From a gamma proteobacterium symbiont of Lucinoma myriamae (GTDB taxonomy: Bacteria; Pseudomonadota; Gammaproteobacteria; GRL18), in the NCBI GenBank assembly GCA_025655635.1, contig JAHXIM010000288.1, forward strand, positions 1-19,097: a stretch of 19,097 nt of DNA, given 5' to 3'. Positions 4,967 to 12,713 of this stretch are shown here, piece by piece (the stretch's first letter is position 1; the number at the start of each line of letters is the position of its first letter). The position numbers were made by a program, and so were the translations under genes. The notes beneath the pieces were generated by a model, which had not been told where the DNA came from, made no database searches, and was given only the letters and a program-made list of their open reading frames with translations.

Positions 4967-7372
4967 CTAATCTCTAAGTTTAGCTCCATGTTGTTGCTCA
5001 AGATCACTCAGTACTGCCTGGATCAGAGTATCAATCTCTTCATCTTTTAAGGTACGAGATTGTTCCTGCAAGCTCAGGCTCACAGCCAGGCTTTTTTTGC
5101 CAGCCTCAACACCTTCACCAATATATACATCAAATAATTCAACAGTAACATCACTTTCATGTTTTTCTGTTGTTTGACGAATACTATTGATTATAGCAGA
5201 TAATTCAATTTCGTCATCTACAATAATAGCAATATCTCTACGAATTGCAGGGAATTTTGATAATATTTTAAATTCTGGCACTTTTGCGGCCGAAATTGCA
5301 TCAAATTCCAACTCAAAAAGTATACAAGTACTCTTTACATCCATTTCTTTTGCAACTGATGGATGTAATGTGCCCATCCAGCCAACTGCCTGATTATCTT
5401 TGTAAATTCTAGCTGACTGTCCAGGGTGTAACGCTGGATTCTGCTCAGCTGAAAAACGATAAGAGGATAAATCACCCCCTAAGCTTAAAATTGCTTCAAC
5501 ATCTGCTTTTAAATCATAAAAGTCAACGTTTCGCCCTTTTTCACCCCATTGTTCGGGAAAGGCACTGCCGTTTATAATACCGGCTATCATTACTTCCTGC
5601 AGCAGCTTATCTTCTGTCTTATCAGAAGCACCGGGAACAAAGCGTGAACCTACTTCAAAAAATCGAATACGATTTTGCTGACGATTTTGATTATAGACCA
5701 AAGCACCAATTAAGCCAGCCCATAAACTGGTGCGCATGACAGATAAATCTTCTGATATGGGATTGGACAGCTTAATCCCGGGATTATCAGGTGTAATTAA
5801 GTTTTGCACTTTAGGCTCAACAAAACTATAACAAATCGCTTCCTGATAACCCAAACTGACTAAAAGTTCTTTTACTTTTAGTTCATTAATTTGATCTTCA
5901 GGGCAGGCAGACATGGTAATGGAGCCATGAGGCAAAGTAGAGGGCAGGTTGTCATAACCATAAATCCGCCCTATTTCCTCAACTAAATCAACATCATACT
6001 CTATATCAAAACGAAATGCAGGTGCTGTTACCTGCCAGCCGTCAGAACAGTCTAGCACATCCATTTCTAAACGGTTCAGGACATCTTTCACAGTTTCATC
6101 ATCTATTTCAATACCAAGTACTCTGGTGATCTTTTCTTTTCTTAATAAAATAGGCTTAGCTTTAGGAATGTGGTCATCATACGATTGTTCTGCAATAGGT
6201 CCCACTTCACCACCGGCCACTTCTAAAATAAGCTGTGTTGCTCTTTCAATTGCCTGTACTTGCAACTGAGGTGATACTCCGCGTTCAAACCGATGAGAAG
6301 AATCGGTATGCAAACCATGAGAACGTGCTTTACCAATAATCATTTCCGGATTGAAAAAGGCACTCTCCAAAAGGATATCTTTTGTCTCATCGTTCACTGC
6401 AGAACTTTCACCGCCCATAATACCGGCTAATGCCAATGCCTGTGCATTATCAGCAATAACGAGGTTATCGGCATTGAGAGAAATTTCCTGACCATCAAGC
6501 AAGGTGAGTTTTTCATCCTGAACTGCCATTCTTACATTTATCTGTCCCTGAATTTTATTCAGGTCAAAAGCATGCATTGGCTGACCCAGCTCAATCATGA
6601 CAAAATTAGTAATATCAACCAGAGGACTAATAGAGCGATGACCACAACGACGCAGTTTTTCCTGCATCCACATGGGGGTCTTTGCCTGTGTATTGACGTT
6701 TTTAATTACTCGACCTGCATAACGAGGACAGGCTTCTTTGGCTTCAATATTAATCGTCATATTATCATCAATGGAAGCCTTGTGCGCTATAATCTCGACT
6801 GACTTGACATCATTACGAGTCATGACTCCGGTTTCACGCGCCACACCGGCAATTGAAAAGCAATCACCGCGATTGGGTGTGACACCCAGTTCAATACTGA
6901 CATCGTCCAATTGCAGATAATCATTAATCGTTATACCGATAGGTGCATCTTCGGGCAATTCCATAATACCTTCAGCACTGTCAGCCAGACCTAATTCTTT
7001 TTCTGAGCAAAGCATACCCAAAGAAACCACGCCTCGAAGCTTAGATTTCTTTATTTTAAAGTCACCGGGTAACACGGCTTTGACCATAGCGCAGGCAACC
7101 ATTAAATCCTTACGTGCATTTTTTGCACCGCAAACGATTTGTAAAGGCTCTTGTGAAAGTTCACCGACATCCACCAGACAAACCTGTAATTTGTCAGCAT
7201 CAGGGTGCTTTTGTGCACTTAATATCTTGCCTACAACAACTCCGCTATGAGCGGGTGCAACGGGTTCAATGGCATCAACTTCAAGACCAGCCATAGTAAG
7301 CTGATGGCCTAACACGGCTGTTGTTAAGTCTGGGTTAACCCATTCTCTGAGCCATTGTTCACTGAATTTCAT
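4967..7372 (-). CDS. pheT: Phenylalanyl-tRNA synthetase beta subunit
   Basis: 801 residues (E. coli about 795). The beta subunit of the cytoplasmic alpha2beta2 enzyme that charges tRNA-Phe; it provides tRNA binding and editing of mischarged Tyr. Domains in order: an N-terminal OB-fold tRNA-binding domain (about 40-150, VVVGKILSAQKHPDADKLQV and VCGAKNARKD), the B3/B4 editing region (about 210-380, GRVIKNVNT, LVDITNFVMIELGQPMHAFD), the B5 domain (about 400-475), a catalytic-like core (about 485-680), and a C-terminal FDX-ACB anticodon-binding domain (about 705-800, SKFPAIRRDIAIIVDDEI, VELFDVYIGEG). AGGAAATAAACT precedes the ATG. It follows pheS by 72 bases. Confidence 0.98.
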   Translation of the reverse strand: MKFSEQWLREWVNPDLTTAVLGHQLTMAGLEVDAIEPVAPAHSGVVVGKILSAQKHPDADKLQVCLVDVGELSQEPLQIVCGAKNARKDLMVACAMVKAVLPGDFKIKKSKLRGVVSLGMLCSEKELGLADSAEGIMELPEDAPIGITINDYLQLDDVSIELGVTPNRGDCFSIAGVARETGVMTRNDVKSVEIIAHKASIDDNMTINIEAKEACPRYAGRVIKNVNTQAKTPMWMQEKLRRCGHRSISPLVDITNFVMIELGQPMHAFDLNKIQGQINVRMAVQDEKLTLLDGQEISLNADNLVIADNAQALALAGIMGGESSAVNDETKDILLESAFFNPEMIIGKARSHGLHTDSSHRFERGVSPQLQVQAIERATQLILEVAGGEVGPIAEQSYDDHIPKAKPILLRKEKITRVLGIEIDDETVKDVLNRLEMDVLDCSDGWQVTAPAFRFDIEYDVDLVEEIGRIYGYDNLPSTLPHGSITMSACPEDQINELKVKELLVSLGYQEAICYSFVEPKVQNLITPDNPGIKLSNPISEDLSVMRTSLWAGLIGALVYNQNRQQNRIRFFEVGSRFVPGASDKTEDKLLQEVMIAGIINGSAFPEQWGEKGRNVDFYDLKADVEAILSLGGDLSSYRFSAEQNPALHPGQSARIYKDNQAVGWMGTLHPSVAKEMDVKSTCILFELEFDAISAAKVPEFKILSKFPAIRRDIAIIVDDEIELSAIINSIRQTTEKHESDVTVELFDVYIGEGVEAGKKSLAVSLSLQEQSRTLKDEEIDTLIQAVLSDLEQQHGAKLRD

Positions 7373-7444
7373 AGTTTATTTCCTGGACTTTTTTCTAGTT
7401 CTAGTTCTAATTAAGTTAGAGTTGAGATTTAAGACTATTGTTAT

Positions 7445-8464
7445 TTAAGAGAATTGACGTAAAAAACGTAAATCGTTTTCAAAAAAGAGTCTTAAATCAT
7501 TCACCCCATAGCGCAGCATACTCAAACGTTCTACACCCATACCAAAGGCAAAACCGGTGTATTTTTCACTATCAATGTTTGAGTGCCTGAAGACTTCAGG
7601 ATGAACCATACCGCAACCCAATACTTCCAGCCAGCCTGTATGACTACACACACGACAGCCTTCACCACCACACATTACACATTCAATGTCGGCTTCTGCT
7701 GAAGGTTCAGTGAAGGGAAAATAGGAAGGTCTGAAACGAACTTTCAGACCTTTTTCAAAAAACTGTTTTAAGAAGTCATCTAAGATACCTTTTAAATCGG
7801 TAAAACTGACTTCTTCGTCAACCATCAGACCTTCAACCTGATGAAACATAGGTGTATGGGTGACATCAGAATCACAACGATAAACCCGACCAGGTGCAAT
7901 CACCCGCAAAGGCGGCTTTTGAGCTTCCATTGTGCGAATCTGCACTGGTGATGTATGGGTTCTTAATACAGTATGCGGATCAAAGTAAAAAGTATCATGC
8001 ATGGCGCGTGCAGGGTGCGATTCTGGAATATTAAGCGCTTCAAAGTTATGGTAATCATCTTCGATTTCCGGGCCGGTTTTTACTTCAAAGCCCATCTCGG
8101 CAAAGAGTGATTCAATACGCTGCAGGGTACGGCTGATAGGATGTAAACCACCTATTTGATCACCACGTCCAGGCAAGGTAACATCAATTGTTTCAGAACG
8201 TAATTGTTCGGCCAGTGCAGATTCCTGCAATGCTGTCTTTTTATCTGTGATAGCAAGTTGAACAGATTGTTTGGCTTTATTAACCACCTGACCTGCTTTC
8301 GGGCGTTCTTCGGCTGATAATTTACCCAACTCTTTCATCAGAGCAGTTATTTCACCTTTTTTACCTAAATATTGAACACGAATCTGTTCCAGTGCATCAA
8401 TATTATCCGCAACTTCAATACCCTGTTGTGCTGCTTCAACCAGTTTGTCCAGGTTTTCCACCAT
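7445..8464 (-). CDS. pheS: Phenylalanyl-tRNA synthetase alpha subunit
   Basis: 339 residues. The class II catalytic subunit of Phe-tRNA synthetase. An N-terminal coiled coil (about 1-90) is followed by motif 1 (GGLHPISRTLQRIESLFAEM), motif 2 (GRVYRCDSDVTHTPMFHQVEG) and motif 3 (GFAFGMGVERLSMLRYGV). The start is placed at the ATG 8462-8464, with AGAGG just upstream and the usual MVENLDKLV beginning. An in-frame ATG at 8566 would add 34 residues that do not resemble the family. The gene lies 124 bases downstream of an attenuator-like terminator and forms an operon with pheT. Confidence 0.97.
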   Translation of the reverse strand: MVENLDKLVEAAQQGIEVADNIDALEQIRVQYLGKKGEITALMKELGKLSAEERPKAGQVVNKAKQSVQLAITDKKTALQESALAEQLRSETIDVTLPGRGDQIGGLHPISRTLQRIESLFAEMGFEVKTGPEIEDDYHNFEALNIPESHPARAMHDTFYFDPHTVLRTHTSPVQIRTMEAQKPPLRVIAPGRVYRCDSDVTHTPMFHQVEGLMVDEEVSFTDLKGILDDFLKQFFEKGLKVRFRPSYFPFTEPSAEADIECVMCGGEGCRVCSHTGWLEVLGCGMVHPEVFRHSNIDSEKYTGFAFGMGVERLSMLRYGVNDLRLFFENDLRFLRQFS

Positions 8465-8587
8465 GTAACCTCTATTCTTTTGTAAATACTGTTTTTGAAT
8501 TGCCAGTGTTATTCTCACACACCCCGCCTCGCCTATGGGCAGCTGTTTTTGGTGTGCTTTATTCATTGCGTAAGACCTTCCATGGTC

Positions 8588-8624
8588 AAAAAAAAAGGGA
8601 AAGACTTTCGCCCTTCCCTTTTTT
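8588..8624 (-). terminator. Terminator or attenuator between rplT and pheS
   Basis: On the minus strand AAAAAAGGGAAGGGC, a GAAA tetraloop and GTCTTTCCCTTTTTT form a stem of about 15 bp with two G-U pairs. It is followed by three further T. It lies about 95 bases after the rplT stop. Transcription of pheST is attenuated at this place in enterobacteria, but no Phe-rich leader peptide is visible here, so it may simply end the rplT message in part. Confidence 0.85.
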
Positions 8625-8685
8625 ATACCTATCGTTTCAGAAGTTTATTTCAGAAGACGATACGTTTTTTTACTTATTTCTTATT

Positions 8686-8705
8686 GTACCTGCAATTGCA
8701 GGTAC
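8686..8705. repeat. 20-bp palindrome after rplT
   Basis: GTACCTGCAATTGCAGGTAC is a perfect palindrome 14 bases after the rplT stop. It is followed on the minus strand by a second possible stem (TATCGT near 8664 with ACGATA near 8632) before the terminator. Without a T run it is not a terminator itself; it may be part of a folded rplT-pheS spacer. Confidence 0.55.
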
Positions 8706-8719
8706 TCAGAAAAAGCAGG

Positions 8720-9079
8720 CTATGCAGAAAGTGCTGCTTTTGCTTGTTCAGCAATCGCTGCAAATGCACCTTTATCAGCAATCGCCATATCAGAAAGCAC
8801 TTTACGATCGATTTCGATATTCGCTTTCTTCAGACCATTGATCATACGGCTATAGCTCAAACCATTTTCACGTGCGCCGGCATTAATACGAGCAATCCAT
8901 AATTGACGGAATTGACGTTTACGTTGGCGACGGTCACGATAAGCATATTGACCTGCTTTGGTTACAGCCTGGACTGCAGCACGATAGACATTTTTACGAC
9001 GACCGGAATAACCTTTCGCCTGCTTGATAACTTTCTTGTGTTTAGCATGCGCCTGAACACCACGTTTTACTCTTGCCAT
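8720..9079 (-). CDS. rplT: 50S ribosomal protein L20
   Basis: 119 residues, nearly the E. coli length. L20 binds 23S rRNA early in large-subunit assembly and represses its own operon in enterobacteria. The very basic N-terminal extension (ARVKRGVQAHAKHKKVIKQAKGYSGRRKNV), the DRRQRKRQFRQLWIARINA helix and the globular YSRMINGLKKANIEIDRKVL segment are all present. GGAG precedes the ATG by about 10 bases. It starts 33 bases after rpmI. Confidence 0.98.
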   Translation of the reverse strand: MARVKRGVQAHAKHKKVIKQAKGYSGRRKNVYRAAVQAVTKAGQYAYRDRRQRKRQFRQLWIARINAGARENGLSYSRMINGLKKANIEIDRKVLSDMAIADKGAFAAIAEQAKAALSA

Positions 9080-9112
9080 GTTACTCTGCTCCTATTCTTT
9101 AATAAACGTAAG

Positions 9113-9310
9113 TTAGACTAAACGTAACATACGTTTGATTGCGGGAGCATCTGACTTATCAATTGAGTCAGGAGCACGTAAATGACGCTTACGCTTAGTA
9201 GTCATTTTGGTCAGGATGTGGCTGCGGTTTGCATTACCGCGTTTAATACGTCCGGAACCTGTTACGCGAAAACGCTTGGAAGCGCCGCGCTTTGATTTCA
9301 TTTTTGGCAT
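9113..9310 (-). CDS. rpmI: 50S ribosomal protein L35
   Basis: 65 residues, the usual size. PKMKSKRGASKRFRVTGSGRIKR and HILTKMTTKRKRHLR are the family signatures. AGAGGTG precedes the ATG closely. It follows infC after a 166-base leader with internal pairing and is co-transcribed with rplT. Confidence 0.98.
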   Translation of the reverse strand: MPKMKSKRGASKRFRVTGSGRIKRGNANRSHILTKMTTKRKRHLRAPDSIDKSDAPAIKRMLRLV

Positions 9311-9476
9311 AATTCACCTCTAAAAATAGTTACGCATTTTGGCTCTTGTGTGTACATCTTATTAATAAAGAGTAACAAAGAGCTAAGTAAAACAACAATA
9401 CTTTAACTCACCCTTTCACTATCTAAAATAATGAAAGAAAGAAGAAAACCTGATGACGGCCTCTTGTGAGTGATTG
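9311..9476 (-). promoter_or_regulatory. Structured infC-rpmI leader
   Basis: The 166-base spacer holds nested inverted repeats: ACTCAC (9406-9411) with GTGAGT (9466-9471), enclosing CTTTCA (9414-9419) and TGAAAG (9432-9437). The octamer CTCTTGTG occurs twice, at 9343-9350 and 9461-9468. In E. coli, L20 represses rpmI-rplT by binding a folded RNA upstream of rpmI, so an equivalent control site is plausible here. No sequence match to the E. coli site was established. Confidence 0.35.
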
Positions 9477-10025
9477 CTACTTTTTGCTTTTTGGTGCTAA
9501 AACCATTGTCATTTGACGACCTTCAAGTTTGGCACGTTGTTCAACGTTAGCCAGTTCTTCAAGATCAACAGCAACTCGATTCAGTACTTCCAGACCTAAC
9601 TCACGATGAGCCATTTCTCGACCACGAAATCTTATTGTTACTTTGGTTTTGTCACCATTTTCAAGAAAACGAGTCAGGTTGCGTAATTTGACCTGATAAT
9701 CACCTTCTTCAGTACCGGGTCTGAATTTAACTTCTTTGACCTGTGTTTGTTTTTGTTTTTTCTTTTCCTGAGCTTTCTTTTTCTTTTGCTCAAAAATAAA
9801 TTTGCCGTGATCCATCACACGACAAACAGGAGGGTTTGCAGTCGGTGCAATCTCCACTAGATCCATTTCACTATCATTGGCTAATTTTTTAGCTTCTGCA
9901 AGGCCCATAATCCCTGCTTGCTCCCCGTCTGCACCAATTACTCGAATTTCTCTGGCAGTAATTTCATCATTTATACGGGTTTTGCTTGAATTTGATTTAT
10001 CAAACTGTTTTCTTGGGATTGCGAT
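9477..10025 (-). CDS. infC: Translation initiation factor IF-3, AUC start codon
   Basis: 182 codons counted from the ATC at 10023-10025, matching the E. coli length of 180. IF-3 binds the 30S subunit, prevents premature 50S joining and proofreads the start codon. The N-terminal domain (KTRINDEITAREIRVIGADGEQ, EAKKLANDSEMDLVEIAPTANPP), the lysine-rich linker (FEQKKKKAQEKKKQK) and the C-terminal domain (VKFRPGTEEGDYQVKLRNL, RFRGREMAHRELG) are complete. The first in-frame ATG, at 9906-9908, would remove most of the N-terminal domain. Between it and the stop at 10038-10040 there is no ATG, GTG or TTG. AGGAG lies nine bases before the ATC. A rare start codon is usual for infC and lets IF-3 repress its own translation. 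A second ATC two codons later is a weaker alternative. Confidence 0.92.
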   Translation of the reverse strand: MAIPRKQFDKSNSSKTRINDEITAREIRVIGADGEQAGIMGLAEAKKLANDSEMDLVEIAPTANPPVCRVMDHGKFIFEQKKKKAQEKKKQKQTQVKEVKFRPGTEEGDYQVKLRNLTRFLENGDKTKVTIRFRGREMAHRELGLEVLNRVAVDLEELANVEQRAKLEGRQMTMVLAPKSKK

Positions 10026-10185
10026 GAGCTTTATCTCCTAAAATTAACCAATCTATACTTGTGTTTTATTAAACGCGATATTTTAGTAAACTTTCTGACG
10101 AAAAGCCACCCTATTCTTTAACTAAATAGCGAACAAAAGCGGCCTTATGTAAATAACTTACGTGAATTGACTGAAAAATAGACAA

Positions 10186-12096
10186 TTACAAACCGTATTG
10201 TTGTATTTCTCCGGACATTTTCGCAATCAACTCATCTGCCGTCATAGTACCTAAATCTTCGCCACTGCGAGTTCTTACTGCAATGCAGTTATTTTCAATC
10301 TCTCTGTCACCAGCAACCAGGATATAAGGCACACGTCCAAGAGTATGTTCACGAATTTTAAAGCCGATTTTTTCATTTCTTAAATCAGATTCAACCCGTA
10401 AGCCTGCATTCTGTAATGTCTTGACAAAATCACTGACATAATCGGCCTGCTTATCGGTAATCCCCATAACAACAGCCTGCACCGGTGATAACCATAGAGG
10501 CATTTTACCCGCATGCTCTTCAATCAGGATACCAATAAAGCGTTCCAATGAGCCAAGGATGGCACGATGGATCATAACCGGAACCTGTTTTTCACCATGC
10601 TCATCAATATAATGTGCATCCAGACGACCCGGCATAGAGAAATCAACCTGTGCGGTACCACACTGCCAGACACGGCCAAGACAGTCTTTTAAAGAGAATT
10701 CAATCTTAGGACCATAAAAAGCACCTTCACCCGGCTGCAGCTCCCAGTCCAGTTCTGTGCTGTCTAATGAAGCAATTAGTGCTGCTTCAGCTTTATCCCA
10801 CACTTCATCGGAACCGACTCTTTGCTCAGGTCTGGTGGAAAACTTAACCAAAACATCCGTGAAGCCGAAATCTTTGTAGACCTCAAAAAGCAGGTCGATA
10901 AAAGCAGAAATTTCACTTTGAATCTGATCTTCAGTACAGAAAATATGGGCATCATCCTGAACAAAATTTCTGACTCGCATTAAGCCATGTAGAGTACCGG
11001 AAGGTTCATTACGGTGGCAGGAACCAAATTCTGCCATACGCAAAGGCAGATCACGATAAGATTTTAAGCCGGTATTAAAAATCTGAATATGACAGGGGCA
11101 ATTCATCGGTTTAACGGCATAATCACGATTTTCTGATGATGTAGTAAACATCATGTCGCCAAATTTATCCCAGTGACCTGATTTTTCCCAGAGACTGCGA
11201 TCCACCACTTGAGGTGTACGTACTTCCTGATAATTGTGCTGCTTTAATCTTTTTCTAACGTATTGTTCGACTTCCTGATAGATAATCCAGCCTTTTTCAT
11301 GCCAGAACACCATACCCGGCGCTTCTTCCTGCATATGAAACAGGTTTAATTGTTTGCCCAACTTACGATGGTCACGCTTTTCTGCTTCTGCAAGGCGGTG
11401 CAGATAGGCTTTTAATTCTTTTTTATTGCTCCATGCAGTACCATAGATACGCTGCAGCATTTCATTGTTAGAATCACCACGCCAGTATGCACCAGCCAAT
11501 TTCATGAGTTTAAAGGCTTTAATCTTGCCGGTTGATGGTACATGCGGACCACGACACAGGTCGATGAAATCACCTTGCTGATAGAGAGATAAATCTTCAT
11601 TGGCCGGAATACTCTCAATAATCTCGGCTTTATAGTCTTCACCCATATCGCGAAAAAATTGCACTGCCTCATCACGAGACTTCACAGTGCGTTCTATTGT
11701 CTGATTTGCTTTGGCCAGTTCAGCCATTTTTTTCTCAATAGCAAGCAGATCTTCAGGAGTAAAGCTTTCTTCATAGGCAAAATCATAAAAGAAACCATCT
11801 TCAATTACGGGGCCAATAGTAACCTGAGCCTTTGGAAATAAAGTTTTAACGGCCTGCGCCAGTAAATGCGCCGTAGAATGACGAATGATATCCAGGCCTT
11901 CTGGATCACGTTCAGTAATAATGGCTAATTGCACGTCACTATCAATGATGTAAGAAGTATCAAGCAAACGATCGTCTATTTTTCCGGCCAGAGCGGCTTT
12001 TGCCAGACCAGGACCGATATCTGCAGCCACGTCATGAATTGAAACAGCAGAGTCAAATTGTCGAGAAGAACCATCAGGTAGTGTAACTACAGGCAT
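10186..12096 (-). CDS. thrS: Threonyl-tRNA synthetase
   Basis: 636 residues (E. coli 642). It charges tRNA-Thr and edits Ser-tRNA. Domains in order: TGS (1-62), editing domain with the HSTAH motif (His73, His77) and Cys181/His185 (CRGPH), class II core from about 243 to 530 and the C-terminal anticodon-binding domain (about 540-636). The catalytic zinc ligands are visible as Cys333 (MNCPCH), His384 (DDAHIF) and His510 (MIHRAILGSLERF). The ribosome binding site is weak: only ACTGG-like sequence precedes the ATG. It is the first gene of the cluster; infC starts 160 bases after its stop. Confidence 0.98.
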   Translation of the reverse strand: MPVVTLPDGSSRQFDSAVSIHDVAADIGPGLAKAALAGKIDDRLLDTSYIIDSDVQLAIITERDPEGLDIIRHSTAHLLAQAVKTLFPKAQVTIGPVIEDGFFYDFAYEESFTPEDLLAIEKKMAELAKANQTIERTVKSRDEAVQFFRDMGEDYKAEIIESIPANEDLSLYQQGDFIDLCRGPHVPSTGKIKAFKLMKLAGAYWRGDSNNEMLQRIYGTAWSNKKELKAYLHRLAEAEKRDHRKLGKQLNLFHMQEEAPGMVFWHEKGWIIYQEVEQYVRKRLKQHNYQEVRTPQVVDRSLWEKSGHWDKFGDMMFTTSSENRDYAVKPMNCPCHIQIFNTGLKSYRDLPLRMAEFGSCHRNEPSGTLHGLMRVRNFVQDDAHIFCTEDQIQSEISAFIDLLFEVYKDFGFTDVLVKFSTRPEQRVGSDEVWDKAEAALIASLDSTELDWELQPGEGAFYGPKIEFSLKDCLGRVWQCGTAQVDFSMPGRLDAHYIDEHGEKQVPVMIHRAILGSLERFIGILIEEHAGKMPLWLSPVQAVVMGITDKQADYVSDFVKTLQNAGLRVESDLRNEKIGFKIREHTLGRVPYILVAGDREIENNCIAVRTRSGEDLGTMTADELIAKMSGEIQQYGL

Positions 12097-12137
12097 TATT
12101 ATGAACCAGTAAAGTTGAATTATTAAAAAAGCTTTAC

Positions 12138-12166
12138 ATTATAACGCACTATATAAATTGCTTAAA
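12138..12166 (-). promoter_or_regulatory. Promoter for thrS
   Basis: A consensus TATAAT -10 box (minus strand, 12143-12138) with a weak -35 TTTAAG (12166-12161) at 17 bases. Transcription would begin near 12131, giving a leader of about 35 nt, too short for a large thrS-type operator. Confidence 0.5.
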
Positions 12167-12456
12167 GAGTACTATGCTTATATTTATTCACAGAGCATCT
12201 GTCAGCAGATAGCATAAAAAAAAATATTCCTACAGAAATATAAGATAATTCCTGCAGTCACCTAATAAACTAGCAATTATAATTGTTGTAATTATGCGTG
12301 TGTTCAGCATTCATTCATAATATTCATGTGTCAAAACCAGCAGAACTTGTGAATGAGGAGAAAATAATTATTTCCAGCTCAACAACTTACAATGCTGAAA
12401 CCACGAAAACTAATAGATTATTATGGATGATAAGCACTTAAATTCTCAGGTGAAAT
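12167..12456. other. Intergenic region before the small plus-strand gene
   Basis: About 290 AT-rich bases with no convincing gene. It holds nested inverted repeats: TTCAGCATT (12303-12311) with AATGCTGAA (12391-12399), and inside them TCATTCA near 12312 with TGAATGA near 12352. The transcript leading into the 67-residue gene could therefore fold into an extended hairpin. A 13-codon frame starting at 12423 overlaps the next start but has no ribosome binding site. Confidence 0.35.
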
Positions 12457-12660
12457 ATGGATAATACAACTCAAGCCTCAGATAAATTGTTGCAGGAAAT
12501 CATACAATTAGAAGTTGAAGTTGATAAAGTGATGGCACTGAATGGCAATCGCGAAGATTTTGTAGTGAAACAATACCGCAAATTTATTCAGGCCAAAAGA
12601 AATAGATTAACAAAAATTAATTATCATTATAAAGATCAATTTAACCTGCCGGCGCACTAA
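12457..12660 (+). CDS. Small hypothetical protein, likely helical
   Basis: 67 residues, not recognised. The first half (KLLQEIIQLEVEVDKVMAL) has a heptad-like spacing of Leu, Ile and Val and is probably an amphipathic helix. The second half is basic (KQYRKFIQAKRNRLTKINYHYKD). There is no signal peptide or membrane segment. AGGTG lies five bases before the ATG, and codon use looks like that of the neighbours, which supports a real gene. It is divergent from thrS and converges with the broken pfk gene 53 bases away. Confidence 0.6.
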   Translation: MDNTTQASDKLLQEIIQLEVEVDKVMALNGNREDFVVKQYRKFIQAKRNRLTKINYHYKDQFNLPAH

Positions 12661-12713
12661 CAAGAAGCTCCAGCAAGCATCCTCCTGAAACCTGAATATT
12701 GTAATCTAAACGC

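Noticed and set aside
8465..8566. 34-residue N-terminal extension of PheS
   Set aside because: It does not resemble the family, and AGAGG sits just before the ATG at 8462-8464, where PheS normally begins.
8625..8719. PheM-like leader peptide between rplT and pheS
   Set aside because: No ATG with a Phe-rich short frame precedes the terminator. The MEGLTQ frame after it is too short and in the wrong place.
12423..12463. 13-codon frame overlapping the start of the 67-residue gene
   Set aside because: It has no ribosome binding site of its own, so translational coupling is not supported.
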